From the NCBI GenBank assembly GCA_037178625.1, contig CM074138.1, positions 2,690,621 through 2,754,620 of the forward strand: a stretch of 64,000 bases of DNA. The letters run 5' to 3'. Positions 1 to 10,320 of this stretch are shown here, piece after piece. The notes under the pieces were generated by a model. It worked only from the letters and a program-made list of their open reading frames with translations, was not told the origin of the DNA and did no database searches. Numbering within the stretch: the first letter of the stretch is position 1; each line of letters begins with the position of its first letter. A program made the translations under genes and the position numbers. This DNA is from Skeletonema tropicum. Lineage: Eukaryota > Bacillariophyta > Thalassiosirophyceae > Thalassiosirales > Thalassiosiraceae.

Positions 1-1763
1 CGCAACAACAGCTCCTACTCCCACAGTTCCTCTTAGCGGGCAGAAAAAACGTAAAGCTGGCTTCAGAGAGCAGTTCCTACAAAAGGTAAGACAAACATCA
101 ACATGTTGAAAACACGTCCTCGGTTTGTACAACTCGTCCTCGGTTTGTACAACTCTAACACTCATTTTCGCCTCGATGTCACGTAATATCAGCTCAGAGT
201 AATGCTCGATAGAGAAAGTCAGAACGATGATACCACCGTCCAATGGTCAACGGATGGCAACAGCTTCATCATCACTGATCAAACCCAATTTGAGGAGGTT
301 GGTATTGTCGATTGATGATGTATATGATATTTTGATGTGCTCCTAACAACTTGATGTATGCAACATGACTCACCCATCACGTACTCGCTTCTACTACTTT
401 GTTGCAACAGGAAATCATCCCCACATATTTTGGTAATCCAATAGTCTTTGCTAGCTTCCTCAGAAAGCTACAGCGGTGGGATTTCGTTCGATTATCAAGC
501 AAGCGTAGTGGGCGTTATGAGTTTAGCTCACCGACGTTCAAGAGAATGGATTCTAGGGGTAAAGCGGCTGCCGGCGGCGATGCTGCTACAACCAATGTAG
601 CTGTAAATGATGGCAGAGGTACTCCTATTCCGTTTCCACAACAGCAGCAGCAAGCCATGACTCAACTAAACCGACAGCCCACCACGCCTGTTCCTAATCA
701 ACTACCAAGACAGGAAGATGCAAGTGCCATTGCTGATCGTATCTCAAACATTCAGCATCTGCGTAGTACACAGCAACCCCCCACATCAAGTCCCCAGCCT
801 GGCCCGAATCAAGTTACAAACCAAATGCAAATGAATCTTGCTGATATAAACAGCATCCTTCAAAACATCATTGGTAGTAACCAACATCAGCCAGTATCGA
901 GTCAGAATTCAGTGCCAAATCAACAGCCCACGCCCAATCTTACAAGCCTGCTGAATAATGCCTCTGGAAATAATCATCTTCAGTCATTCCCGCAATGGCA
1001 ACATCCAAACAACCCCACCATGAATCTGCTCAATGCCGCCCTTCAAAGTATGGGTAGGGGCCCAACACCTTCAGCTCGAGCGATGGGTCAATATCCCGTT
1101 CCTTCTGCCCAAAGCAGCGCAGTACATGCCCTTATGAGTCTCTCTGGGATGTTGCCCCAGTCCCCTCCCCTGAATACCACACCGGTTGCCTCAGGAATGT
1201 CGACCGCAGCTTCGTCTCAACCCAATGGCATGTCTCGTGTTCTATCTTTACTGCAGATATTGCAGCGATTCATCGATGAAGAATATCAGCGTAGGGCACA
1301 GGCAGACGCTGTCCAAAATGCCATATTGGCTACAATTGGTCGTATCTTAGGCCAAGGCTTCCACAATAATAACACCGCCCAGCCTCAGCAAGTAGGCGCA
1401 CCGCTTCTTTCTTGGCAATCGCTTGGATCAAATAATAATAATGTCGCTGAGCCAAATCAACTAGGTGCACGACATCCGTCTGTTGGTTGTAACACACAAG
1501 CAGATTCGATCGCAGCAATTCTGCAGGCCGCTCAAAGAGGTGATGCAACAGCGCAGCCTGAAGAAAATGCTCGTGCTCAAAATTATGGCCCAGTCAATGA
1601 TAATAGCAATGACAGCGAAGATGACATGGATGAAGATAGTGAAGAAGAAGACGAGCACCACTCTACAAAGCGACGGAAGTCGTCTCCAGAAGATCAAGAT
1701 CAATATGATTCTAATGACGATAGCTGGAATGAAAGACTCCGTCCACGAAAGGAATTTCCCTAA
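1..1763 (+). CDS. HSF-type DNA-binding protein, copy 1 (5' partial, 3 exons)
   Basis: Exons 1-85 (5' end outside the window), 193-297 and 411-1763, with GT..AG introns in phase 0. Exon boundaries were set by alignment to the two complete paralogues downstream. Exon 2 gives the HSF core with VQWSTDGNSFIITD; exon 3 opens with EIIPTYF and continues SFLRKLQRWDFVR, the HSF recognition-helix region. Canonical HSFs read RQLN and YGF here, so this copy has RKLQ and an aspartate in place of the usually invariant glycine (copy 3 keeps WGF), which may weaken DNA binding. The rest is a low-complexity Q/N/S/P-rich region ending in an acidic segment (DSEDDMDEDSEEEDE) and a basic stretch (KRRK), a plausible activation region and nuclear signal. 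No leucine-zipper trimerisation domain is evident. A nuclear sequence-specific DNA-binding role is inferred from the family. Confidence 0.85.
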
Positions 1764-2385
1764 TCACAGTTGGGTCGTCTGCTATCTCTCTAGGCCACTG
1801 CATTCATCCATTGAGCAAGAAACTTGGCTGAATTATTGTAGTTTGATGTGTGGTTTATTAGAAGAGATTACATCGTCAACCGACGGATGGCGAGCGTTGA
1901 TGGCTCTTTCTCGCCATCTGTCGAAGTTCAAAGTTCATCTCTTCGGAAAAGAGGATGAGGGCTACTCGCTCACCTGATACATCATGATGTGCTGCCAGCC
2001 ATCTGCTCTGACGAACTTAATTCAACTTCAAGTTCAAAAATCTAAATCTGCTTGGCGGGACTTTTCTACGTACGAATTCAGTACATGATGTGGTGCCATC
2101 TGCTATGACGATCGAGGAAGTCAATGACGTTATATTTGCCACGTCATATCATCGGGGAAAATTATCATGCTTTCAACACGCTCTCTCTGAAGCAAGAATG
2201 ACGACAGAGTTGAAGTAGGAGATGAAGTTCTTCGATCCAGAGCTCTATGCTGAGAACCACTGCTCTGCTGTAGGCACCATCTGCTTTTTCCTGCTGTCAA
2301 TTACATTGTCCATTATGTGTGAAATAGTGCACCGCCCTCTTTGAAGTATCAAGTTACTACATCGCTCAATACTGTTGGACCCACA
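1764..2385. promoter_or_regulatory. Intergenic region with conserved upstream block of HSF copy 2
   Basis: No gene seen. About 2067-2165 (a GAATTCAGTACATGATG core, then GACGATCG and CGTCATATCAT) is matched in order by about 5181-5300, upstream of HSF copy 3. Two paralogues keep this block some 300-400 bp before their ATG once the LTR insertion before copy 3 is discounted, so it may be promoter or 5'-leader sequence duplicated with the gene. TATA and start sites cannot be assigned. Confidence 0.5.
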
Positions 2386-4175
2386 ATGTCATCCAAATCT
2401 AAAGCCCGCAAGAAGAAAGCTTCAGACTGCAATGATTCCAATAGTGTGTCATCTAAGCCGGACAGAAGACAGCCACGTATACGATGGGAAGACATATCCA
2501 GTAAGAACAATACAACAAACGAACCATCATCGCCGTCAGCCACAGATTCAGCGGCAGCAAGACTCCCAGCATCTCTACCAGGATTACCAACTTTTGCTGC
2601 TGCTGCAGCAGCGGCTGCACCCAAAAATCCCCCTGTCAAGAAGAAGCCAAGAAGGGCTGGCTTCCGAGAGCAATTCATACAGCAGGTAGGAGTATCATTT
2701 AGAAATATATACCTCACGTTGTTGTTTCCATTCAGTTCACTCTAACTCTTTTTTTTCGCCTCAATGTCACGTAATATCAGCTCAGAGTAATGCTCGACAG
2801 AGAAAGCCAAAATAACAGCTCTACCGTTCAATGGTCTGCTGATGGAAACAGCTTCATCATCATGGATCCGCACGAGTTTGAGGAGGTTAGTACTCTCGAT
2901 GATGATTTGATGCGCTTTTGTAACAACTTGATGTCCGTGTCCACATGCCAATTTATATGACTAACCTATCATGACTGCTTCACGTCTGCATTCTAACAGC
3001 ACATCATTCCGACTTATTTTGACAATCCAATTATGCTCTCTAGCTTCCTAAGCAAACTCTCTCGATGGGGCTTCAGACGAATACCAAATAAACGGAGCGA
3101 CTATTACGAGTTTTGTCAACCAAGTTTCAAAAGACTGGGTGTTGACAGTGCACCCGCCTCCGCCGCTGCCAGGGGAGGTAATTCTATTCAGGTCAAGCAG
3201 CAGCAAATCCAGCAGGTCATGGATCGAATGAACGACCGCCCTGCACCTACTCAGTCAAACCTATTACATTCAATTGCTGATCTCATTTCAAACATTCAGC
3301 GTCAGCAACCCTCTATGTCAAGCCAACAACCCGTCCTGAATCAAAATTTTGATGCAAATAATTATCTTCAGTCATTTCAGCAGTGGCATCATTCAAATCC
3401 CACAATGAACACTCTCAACACCAACAGTAGTCACTTGATTGGACGTCAAATTGCGGATTATTTCTCCTCTTTACCCCAAAATTCTGCAACGAGTCACCCC
3501 GGCTTGCTCCCAAACAGCAACACCACACCAGCTATCTCTCAACCCAATAATACCGCGGTTCTTCACCCACTAGCAATAGTGATGCAGCGAGCAGTGGAAG
3601 AAGAGGTACAGCGCAGGAACCGAGTAGATCATAGTCTAAATACCATGTTGCCAATGCTGGGACAAATTATCTCAAATCGAGGCGGCTTCCACAATGACAA
3701 TTTCGTTCAGAGTCAGCAAGGGCAAGGCATGATACCGTCATTGATGCAAACACTTGTATCAAATAATAATTCCCAAGTAGGCGCAATGCCTCCATCTATC
3801 TCTAATCTGAATGATCAAGCAGTATTAATCGCTGCTATTCTTCAGGCCACTGGATGGGGCGCATCAACCCCGTCATCTGGTAGTATTCAAGCAGATTCGA
3901 TCGCTGCCATTTTGCAGTCCGCTCGGACAAGTGAGCCAGCAGTGCCAGCAGGGCATCCGGAAGTACATACTCACGCACGAAACGAAGTGGGCAATGATGA
4001 TAATGGAGATGATAACGACGACGAAGATAGTCGAGTTGGAGTTGATGTGCATTTATCTCCAAGAAAAGGGGAATCCCCAGATGATGATGACCAGAGCTAT
4101 GATGCAGATGATGACAGCTGGGAGAAAAAACTCGGTCCACGGAACATGGCACGGAAGAAGTCGCCTCGGAAATAA
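2386..4175 (+). CDS. HSF-type DNA-binding protein, copy 2 (3 exons)
   Basis: Exons 2386-2685, 2781-2885 and 3000-4175; about 526 residues. ATG 2386 was chosen because MSSKSKARKKK resembles the N-terminus of copy 3 and no better upstream ATG exists. Exon 1 holds a basic N-terminus, an alanine run encoded by a GCT/GCA tract near 2595-2620, and GFREQFIQQ, the start of the HSF fold. Exon 2 supplies VQWSADGNSFIIMD; exon 3 supplies HIIPTYFDNP and SFLSKLSRWGFRRI, keeping the WGF glycine. The tail is Q/N-rich, then acidic (DDNDDEDS) and basic (MARKKSPRK). It is the most diverged of the three paralogues. Intron positions and phase are identical in all three, so they arose by tandem duplication. Predicted nuclear DNA-binding regulator; target unknown. 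Confidence 0.87.
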
Positions 4176-5372
4176 TGACAGGAACTTTGTATGGCTCGCT
4201 CATGCATAAAATAATCGTACTAGGAATTTCTTCAGTGATGCTCTTCTTTATTGTGTGGAAATAATCTTGATCATTGTGTATTTATGTGATTGAAGATGTT
4301 CGTGCTCGACTTGAGGAGCTTGGAGCCTCTTGGAGCCGGCTTGAGTTCGCGTGAGTTTAGTTCCATGTACTTAATTCAAATGTATTGAAGTTATAGCGAT
4401 GCCTGCTTCAAATCGACGTTGTAATGTCGCATCGTCTTTCACTCTGATCAAGGGAAAGAGGGTCTCATTTTGATCGGGTAGATAGACAAGCCGTACTGAT
4501 ACTGACTGCTTATTTCCCATCTTGCTTCAGCGTTGCTGTATTTGGTATTCTCCCCAGCTTCAGCATATCGTCAAAAAGGATTGCCATTGCCACTGCCACT
4601 GCCGCATCACTTTATGCTCACATTTTTTCTCAGTCTAATTGGGGATTCACTCCTCCCTCGTCTTGATATCCTATGACATTGGATCCGAGAGGAAGAATCG
4701 CAGTCGGCACAAGGCGAACATGATTGTTGACAAGAGGTAGACACCAACCACGCCATAGATGGTCACGGCAACCGCACGTGAGACAGCTCACGTTGCAAAG
4801 GCAACTGCTTCCTGTTGTTTCAGTTCGTGGATGTTCTCTCTGTCCATGATTATGCACACGACTGAAGTAGAAGTAGACGTCGATTTACGCTGAGCAAGCC
4901 TCCTCCGTGTGGAATGGGTGCCCTTTGAGTGTCTTTGCTGTGAGTTGTAAGTGTCGTCTTGATTTTTGTGATGCTACCTATTCGGAGATAGATATTGGAA
5001 CAACAACACAAAGGGAGGAGGGAGTTGAGACAGACTGCAAAACTAAATCTTAGACACATCTGCTTGAGAAGTGTGTCTTGAATTTTGTGATGCTAATCGG
5101 AGATGTGATGCTAATCGGAGATACGATAGATGGAGGAACAACAACACTAAGGGAGTTCCACATCTGCTTAAGCATTGTTGTAGCGTAGGAATTCAGTACA
5201 TGATGTGCGGTGCATCCTGACTCCTGAGCTGACGATCGGAACATCAAATAATGACGTACCCGATCTACTGCGTCATATCATAGACGAAATCCGGAGAAAT
5301 CCAATAACAGTTTCGCCTGAAGTCCTCAGAGAAATTTGAAGGGTACTGCAATCAGTTTCGCCGAAAAAGAAG
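4176..5372. other. Intergenic, with a local duplication and conserved promoter-like block
   Basis: No convincing gene. About 4951-5016 and 5071-5156 are imperfect direct copies (GTGTC..TTGTGATGCTA..CGGAGAT..GGAACAACAACAC..AAGGGAG); the second holds an extra short duplication of GTGATGCTAATCGGAGAT. Block 5181-5300 matches the upstream block of HSF copy 2 and is probably the original 5' flank of copy 3, now separated from it by the LTR element at 5373-6839. Confidence 0.5.
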
Positions 5373-5493
5373 TGTTAGATTACACGTACGTAGATACAAG
5401 TAGAGTACGGAAATACTCTAATCATTATCTTTTATCTCCTATCTAATCTATCAATAGCATCGATTGGAAGTAGGGAGATCGAGGATACTAACA
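5373..5493 (+). repeat. Left LTR (121 bp)
   Basis: TG..CA ends (TGTTAG/CTAACA); matches 6719-6839. Contains an AT-rich middle that could act as promoter, but no clear TATA box. Confidence 0.9.
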
Positions 5494-5521
5494 GGTTATA
5501 GAGCCTATACAATCACCAACA

Positions 5522-6655
5522 ATGAAGTTCATTTATGCCATAATTCCATTTGTGAATTTGGCAACCAACGAATTTGTTGGCGGCGCAACTCATGCGCTAT
5601 TAAACAAAATTGTCATTGCCACACCTCCACAAGGTACATGCCATGACAATATTATTAACGGAGCAACAACACTACGTGTAGATTCACCAACATTTATCAG
5701 TGACACACCTCCTACAAAGCAAACAACATCAATTAGGTACTTACCAGTCGAGGACGCCGACGATGTGTACGCAGCCCATGATAACATGCTACACAACTTG
5801 GATACTCTTATTAACACCTTTGACGACTCTGAGCAATCTACTCAGTATGAACCATTTAATTATGAAGACAGTGACGAGTATGAGGAATTAGTAGAAACTC
5901 TTCCACAACTCCAACACGACCTGGAAACAGCGGGGAAGATTTTTTTAGCAGCAACTCAGCGAAATCATATTGCATTTGAGGTTGAGGACGAATACAATAC
6001 TGATGAAGAAGAGAGTTTCATGAAGCTTGAACCGAAGGTTGAGGACGAATACAATACTGATGAAGAAGAGAGTTCCATGAAGCTTGAACCGAAGGTTGAG
6101 GACGAATACAATACTGATGACGAAGAGAGCTCCATGAAGCTTGAACCGACTGAGGTTACAGCAGCGGATATAGTGCTGAATGATAGCGCGCAGAGGACTC
6201 GTATTGGAACTAACAAAATTGAAATTGAGCAGTGGAATTGTGTTGAAACTAAGACAACTGAAGTTGAGCAGAGGAAACGTATTGGAACTCAAACAACCGA
6301 TGTTAAGCAGCGGAACTGTATTGGAACTAAGACAACCGATGTTGAGCAGAGGAAATGTATTGGACCTAAGATGAACGATGTGGATCAGCAGAATATTATT
6401 GGAACTAACTCTGGAGTGCAGGCAAAACCGTGGTCGTTTATGATTGACGAAGGTTACCTAGTGGCTGATATTCCCGTTACCTCAATGCATTCAGGCGATC
6501 AAATGGGTCTGTATGGTAGCCAGTGGAATCCTGGGATCGACCGGGGTAACCCAGATGATTCAGTTACAAAAACAACCCTTGATTACCCCAATGATGTTGG
6601 AGACAACTTGGTCACGTCACTCATTGTAAAGTGGACTTCCTTTGTCCTTTATTGA
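5522..6655 (+). CDS. Acidic repeat protein of the small LTR element
   Basis: 377 codons from an ATG 28 bp inside the left LTR boundary (context CAACAATG). Family not recognised. The first 20 residues are mildly hydrophobic (MKFIYAIIPFVNLATN) but not a clear signal peptide. About residues 155-215 hold three near-identical acidic repeats of about 19 residues containing VEDEYNTDEEES and MKLEP. About 225-300 holds six shorter repeats of the type IGT-T-DVEQR, in which the IEIEQWN and TDVEQRK forms alternate. The C-terminus (GDQMGLYGSQWNP onward) is unique. No zinc knuckle, DTG protease, DDE integrase or YxDD motif is visible. It may be a highly diverged gag or an unrelated captured gene; an uninterrupted frame with internal repeats argues that it was recently translated. 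Confidence 0.6.
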   Translation: MKFIYAIIPFVNLATNEFVGGATHALLNKIVIATPPQGTCHDNIINGATTLRVDSPTFISDTPPTKQTTSIRYLPVEDADDVYAAHDNMLHNLDTLINTFDDSEQSTQYEPFNYEDSDEYEELVETLPQLQHDLETAGKIFLAATQRNHIAFEVEDEYNTDEEESFMKLEPKVEDEYNTDEEESSMKLEPKVEDEYNTDDEESSMKLEPTEVTAADIVLNDSAQRTRIGTNKIEIEQWNCVETKTTEVEQRKRIGTQTTDVKQRNCIGTKTTDVEQRKCIGPKMNDVDQQNIIGTNSGVQAKPWSFMIDEGYLVADIPVTSMHSGDQMGLYGSQWNPGIDRGNPDDSVTKTTLDYPNDVGDNLVTSLIVKWTSFVLY

Positions 6656-6718
6656 AAGGATAGAGATGCTATTTGGTACAATCCGATATCGACTACGTGA
6701 TATCGAATTGTGGGGGGG

Positions 6719-6839
6719 TGTTAGATTACACGTACGTAGATACAAGTAGAGTACGGAAATACTCTAATCATTATCTTTTATCTCCTATCTAATCTATCAA
6801 TAGCATCGATTGGAAGTAGGGAGATCGAGGATACTAACA
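6719..6839 (+). repeat. Right LTR (121 bp)
   Basis: Copy of 5373-5493, preceded by a TGGGGGGG polypurine tract and followed by the AGAAG target duplication. Confidence 0.9.
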
Positions 6840-7062
6840 AGAAGTCCTCACCATTCAGCTGGATCATCTGCTCTCTCGTATCAATCGATCTACCGCAACC
6901 ATCATAATGTGAATTGTGTGCAACAACCCTAAGCACTACACCTCGTCAACGCCCGCAACTGCTTTAGTTTTTAATGTTTGATCTGCACAACATTCATAAT
7001 TGCAAATTTCAACATCCCGACACGCTACCAACGAAGGCTCTCAAATAGTAGATTGATGCATA

Positions 7063-9062
7063 ATGCCGCCCAAATCAATATCACGAGAGAGTAAGAAGAA
7101 GGAAGTCCAAGACGCAGAGAGCGATGCATCCAATTCCAATAATATTGTGCCACCCAAGCCAACAATTAATGCCAAATCCAACGCACGCAAGATAGAATCT
7201 CTGTCTCCATCCAATTCTAATGATAGTGCGTCAATCAAGTCAACAAATAAGAAGCAACCACGTAAGAGAACGGGCGACACATCGACCAGTACAACAAACA
7301 GTACAACAAACGAGCCATCATCGACATCAACATCAATTGTTAGGGCAGGGCAACCCGCTGCCGCAGCCGCAGAAGCGACAACTGCTCCTACTTCCACAGT
7401 TCCTCTGAGCGGGCAGAAGAAACGCAAAGCTGGCTTCAGAGAGCAGTTCCTACAAAAGGTAAGGCAAACATCAACATGTTGACGTCCTCGGTTTGTACAA
7501 CTCTAACACTCATTTTTTGCCTCGCGGTGTCACGTCATATCAGCTCAGAGTAATGCTCGATAGAGAAAGCCAGAATGATGATACCACCGTCCAATGGTCA
7601 ACGGATGGTAACAGCTTCATCATCACTGATCAAACCCAATTTGAGAAGGTTGGTATTGTCGATCGATGATGTATGATAGTATTTTGATGTGCTCCTAACA
7701 ACTTGATGTATGTGACATGACTCACCCATCACCATAATCTTCTACTACTTTGCATTTCGACAGGAAATCATCCCCACATATTTTGATAATCCAATAGTCT
7801 TTGCTAGCTTCCTCAGAAAGCTGCAGCGGTGGGGTTTTGTTCGAGTATCAAGCATACGTAGTGGGCGTTATGAGTTTAGCTCACCGACGTTCAAGAGAAT
7901 GGATTCTAGGGGTAAACCTGCCGCCGCCGCCGCTGCTACTAATAATACTGCCAATGCAGCTGTAAATGATGGCAGAGGTGCTTCTATTCCGCTTCCACAG
8001 CAGCAGCAAGCCATGGAGCAACTAAACCGACACCCCATGTCTGTACCTAATCAACTACCAAGACAGGCAGATGCAAGTGCCATTGCTGATCTTATCTCAA
8101 ACATCCAGCGTCAGCGTAGTACACAGCAACCCTCCACATCCATCCCCCAGCCTGGCCCGAATCTAAACAGCATCTTTCAACAGATCATTGGTAGTAATCA
8201 ACATCAGCCAATATCGAGTCAGAATTCAGTGCCAAATCAACAGCCTATGCCCAATCTTACAAGCCTGCTGAATAATGCTGCTGGAATGAATCATCTTCAG
8301 TCATTCCCGCAATGGCAACATCCAAACAACCCCACCATGAATCTGCTCAATGCTGCCCTTCAAAGTTTGGGTAGAAGTCCAGCACCCCCAGCTCAAACGA
8401 TGGGTCAATATCCCGTTCCTTCTGCCCAAAGCAGCGCAGTGCATGCCCTCATGAGTCTCTCTGGGATGTTGCCCCAGTCCCCTCCCCTCAACACCGCACC
8501 AGCTGTGTCTCAATCCAACAACATGGAATCTATTCTATTACTGTTTCTGGCGTTGCAGCGATTCATCGAGGAAGAAGATCAGCGTAGGGCCCAGGTAGAC
8601 GAGATACACCACGCAATCATTGCAACTATTGGACACATTGTGGGAAATAATGTTATCGCTGGAGCAGGCGTGCAAATATTTGGACGTGCCGGAGAAATAA
8701 ATATGCATCTAAGAAATCCAACTGGAATGACTGTACGAGTACCAAATAATAACAATACTCAGCCCAATCAAGGAGGTGCACCGCTTCCAATGGGTGTTGA
8801 TAATAATATTCAAGCAGATCCCATCACCGCATTTTCGCAGTCTGCTCGAAGAGGTGATGCAGGAGGGCACTCTCAAGAAAATGCTCGTGCTCGAAATATT
8901 GACCCGGTCGCTAATGATGGCAGTGCAGACGACAACGAAGAGCGTAAAGACGACGAACCACTTTCTCCTCCGAGGAATCGGAAGTCTTCGGACAGTTATG
9001 AAGCGGATAATGATGACTGGGATAAAAGATTCCGGAAACGGAAGAAGTCGCCCCCCAAATAA
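7063..9062 (+). CDS. HSF-type DNA-binding protein, copy 3 (3 exons)
   Basis: Exons 7063-7458, 7544-7648 and 7764-9062; about 599 residues, both introns phase 0 with GT..AG ends. Exon 1 encodes a Ser/Lys/Asn-rich basic N-terminus ending GFREQFLQK. Exon 2 starts LRVMLDRE and contains VQWSTDGNSFIITD. Exon 3 starts EIIPTYFDNP and runs SFLRKLQRWGFVRV, so the HSF recognition region is intact, with WGF retained but RQLN changed to RKLQ. The tail is Q/N/P-rich, with a segment around IEEEDQRRAQVDE that could form a short helix, then a D/E-rich stretch and basic FRKRKKSPPK. It is closest to copy 1 over exon 3. An LTR element inserted about 220 bp before its ATG may have altered its promoter. Predicted nuclear transcription regulator. 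Confidence 0.88.
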
Positions 9063-10105
9063 TAATTGAAGCCCTTTTAAGGTCAACTGTAGGTAACTGA
9101 ATATTCCACTTCATATTCGTCAAGTTCGTCAACCCTTCTCCTTTGAGTTGTGTTGTAGAGAGTAGTAGTGTTAGCGAAGAGCAGGAGAGACGGACTTCAT
9201 GGTGAGAGGGATAGCGAGCGTGGAAGAGGGATAGCGAGCGTTGATAGGAGGTTGATTGCTGAGAGATCGTGCCATCTGTTTACTATTGAAGTTTCAAACG
9301 TAAATAATTTTAGGTTCAAGTGTCGCATCGCCTTCATTGTACATAAGTAGTGATAAAGGGAAAATGTCTGTCTTAAGTGCAGTATCCTTTATCGTACAAA
9401 ATAAAGTGACAACGTGCACCGAGTACAAAACCATAACAAAATATCAGACAGGTGCCAGCCCAGTACAGTCTCTTCTGCAAATTATTGCGGCTGTCGTCCT
9501 TGTCTACTCATCTGAAACCTCAAAGGAACAGCAAACAAGAACTGCCCACCAAAGTTTGAAGGGACAAGTCAGGGGTTAGGATTGGCTCAGCCACAGCTGT
9601 TGAATTGCAGCGGCCATATTGTGCATTATACATATACTTCTCATTGCAAGCATTCAGATCAAAGTTTTATTACCACTCCAGTCATGCTTAGAACACAATA
9701 TAGCAATACTATTAAGTCTTATTGCATAGACTAATACATCTTTACAGGCTCAGCTATCCACCAAGTTGTGAGCTAGAGCCTGTGTTACAGCAGTCGAGCA
9801 ACATATCGTTTCAAATGTTGTCACTGTAGGAATGAGCCGCTTGTAGTGGCCCAAAACATGTGCCTACAATAGCATAGAAGCATATCCCTACCAAAGCTTA
9901 AGAACCAGGGTCTAAACCTGGTTTAAGAATCTTAATGGGGGTTTAGACCTGGGTTAGCAGTGTGCTGCTAATGGATGCCATAGACACCGCCGCCCCCCTA
10001 ACCCCTGCAACGGGGTCATCAACAGGACCAATATGATCAATGTAGACCGTTGGTTTGGGCTGTGGTAGTGTGTGTGGGGTTGTGGTGTGGTCTTATAAGC
10101 GAATT
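9063..10105. other. Intergenic, no gene recognised
   Basis: Short open frames only, none with a recognisable domain. Contains a tandem pair of GAGGGATAGCGAGCGT near 9208-9240 and an imperfect palindromic stretch near 9905-9952 built on TCTAAACCTGG/TTTAGACCTGG. Confidence 0.4.
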
Positions 10106-10252
10106 GGATCCACGGACAGGATGGGTGTCGCAACCCGGCTCCCGCCAAAATATGATAGGGGCGGGCATTTAAACGCTTTTTTGATGACACCCGTCGACGC
10201 CGCCACGGCCCGCCCCTTGACACCCGTCTGCGTCTAGATAGAAAGTACTAAT
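10106..10252 (+). repeat. Dispersed repeat, copy A of an inverted pair
   Basis: Reverse complement of 12774-12923 at roughly 85% identity by eye. Shared blocks include GGATCC, ACGGACAGGATGGGTGTC, CCAAAATATGATAGGGGCGG and GTCTGCGTCTAGATAGA. The arms are separated by about 2.5 kb. No coding potential. Confidence 0.75.
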
Positions 10253-10320
10253 CGGCCCTCGGGGCCCCAGTTCGGTACGGCGCAGCAAGTATCGGACGGG
10301 CCACGGAGGTGCCCTCCTTA
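10253..10320 (-). mobile_element. Helitron-like terminal fragment with GGCCCTCGGGGCC hairpin
   Basis: CGGCCCTCGGGGCCCC followed by about 50 bp ending GGTGCCCTCCTTAC. The same 66-bp segment recurs at 18620-18688, and a related one ends the helicase-bearing element at 16577. Read on the minus strand it is the 3' terminus: a GC-rich hairpin as the last 13 bases. Confidence 0.5.

Larger units (their letters stand above)
5373..6839 (+). mobile_element. Small LTR retrotransposon with 5-bp target duplication
   Basis: Two 121-bp direct repeats (5373-5493 and 6719-6839) begin TGTTAG and end CTAACA. The flanking five bases are AGAAG on both sides (5368-5372 and 6840-6844), a target-site duplication typical of LTR elements. 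A polypurine tract (TGGGGGGG, 6711-6718) lies directly before the right LTR, and GGTTATAGAGCC follows the left LTR as a candidate primer-binding site. At 1467 bp it is TRIM-sized, but it carries one long ORF (5522-6655) with no recognisable protease, integrase, reverse transcriptase or RNase H, so it should need enzymes supplied elsewhere. The LTRs look identical by eye, implying recent insertion. Confidence 0.9.
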
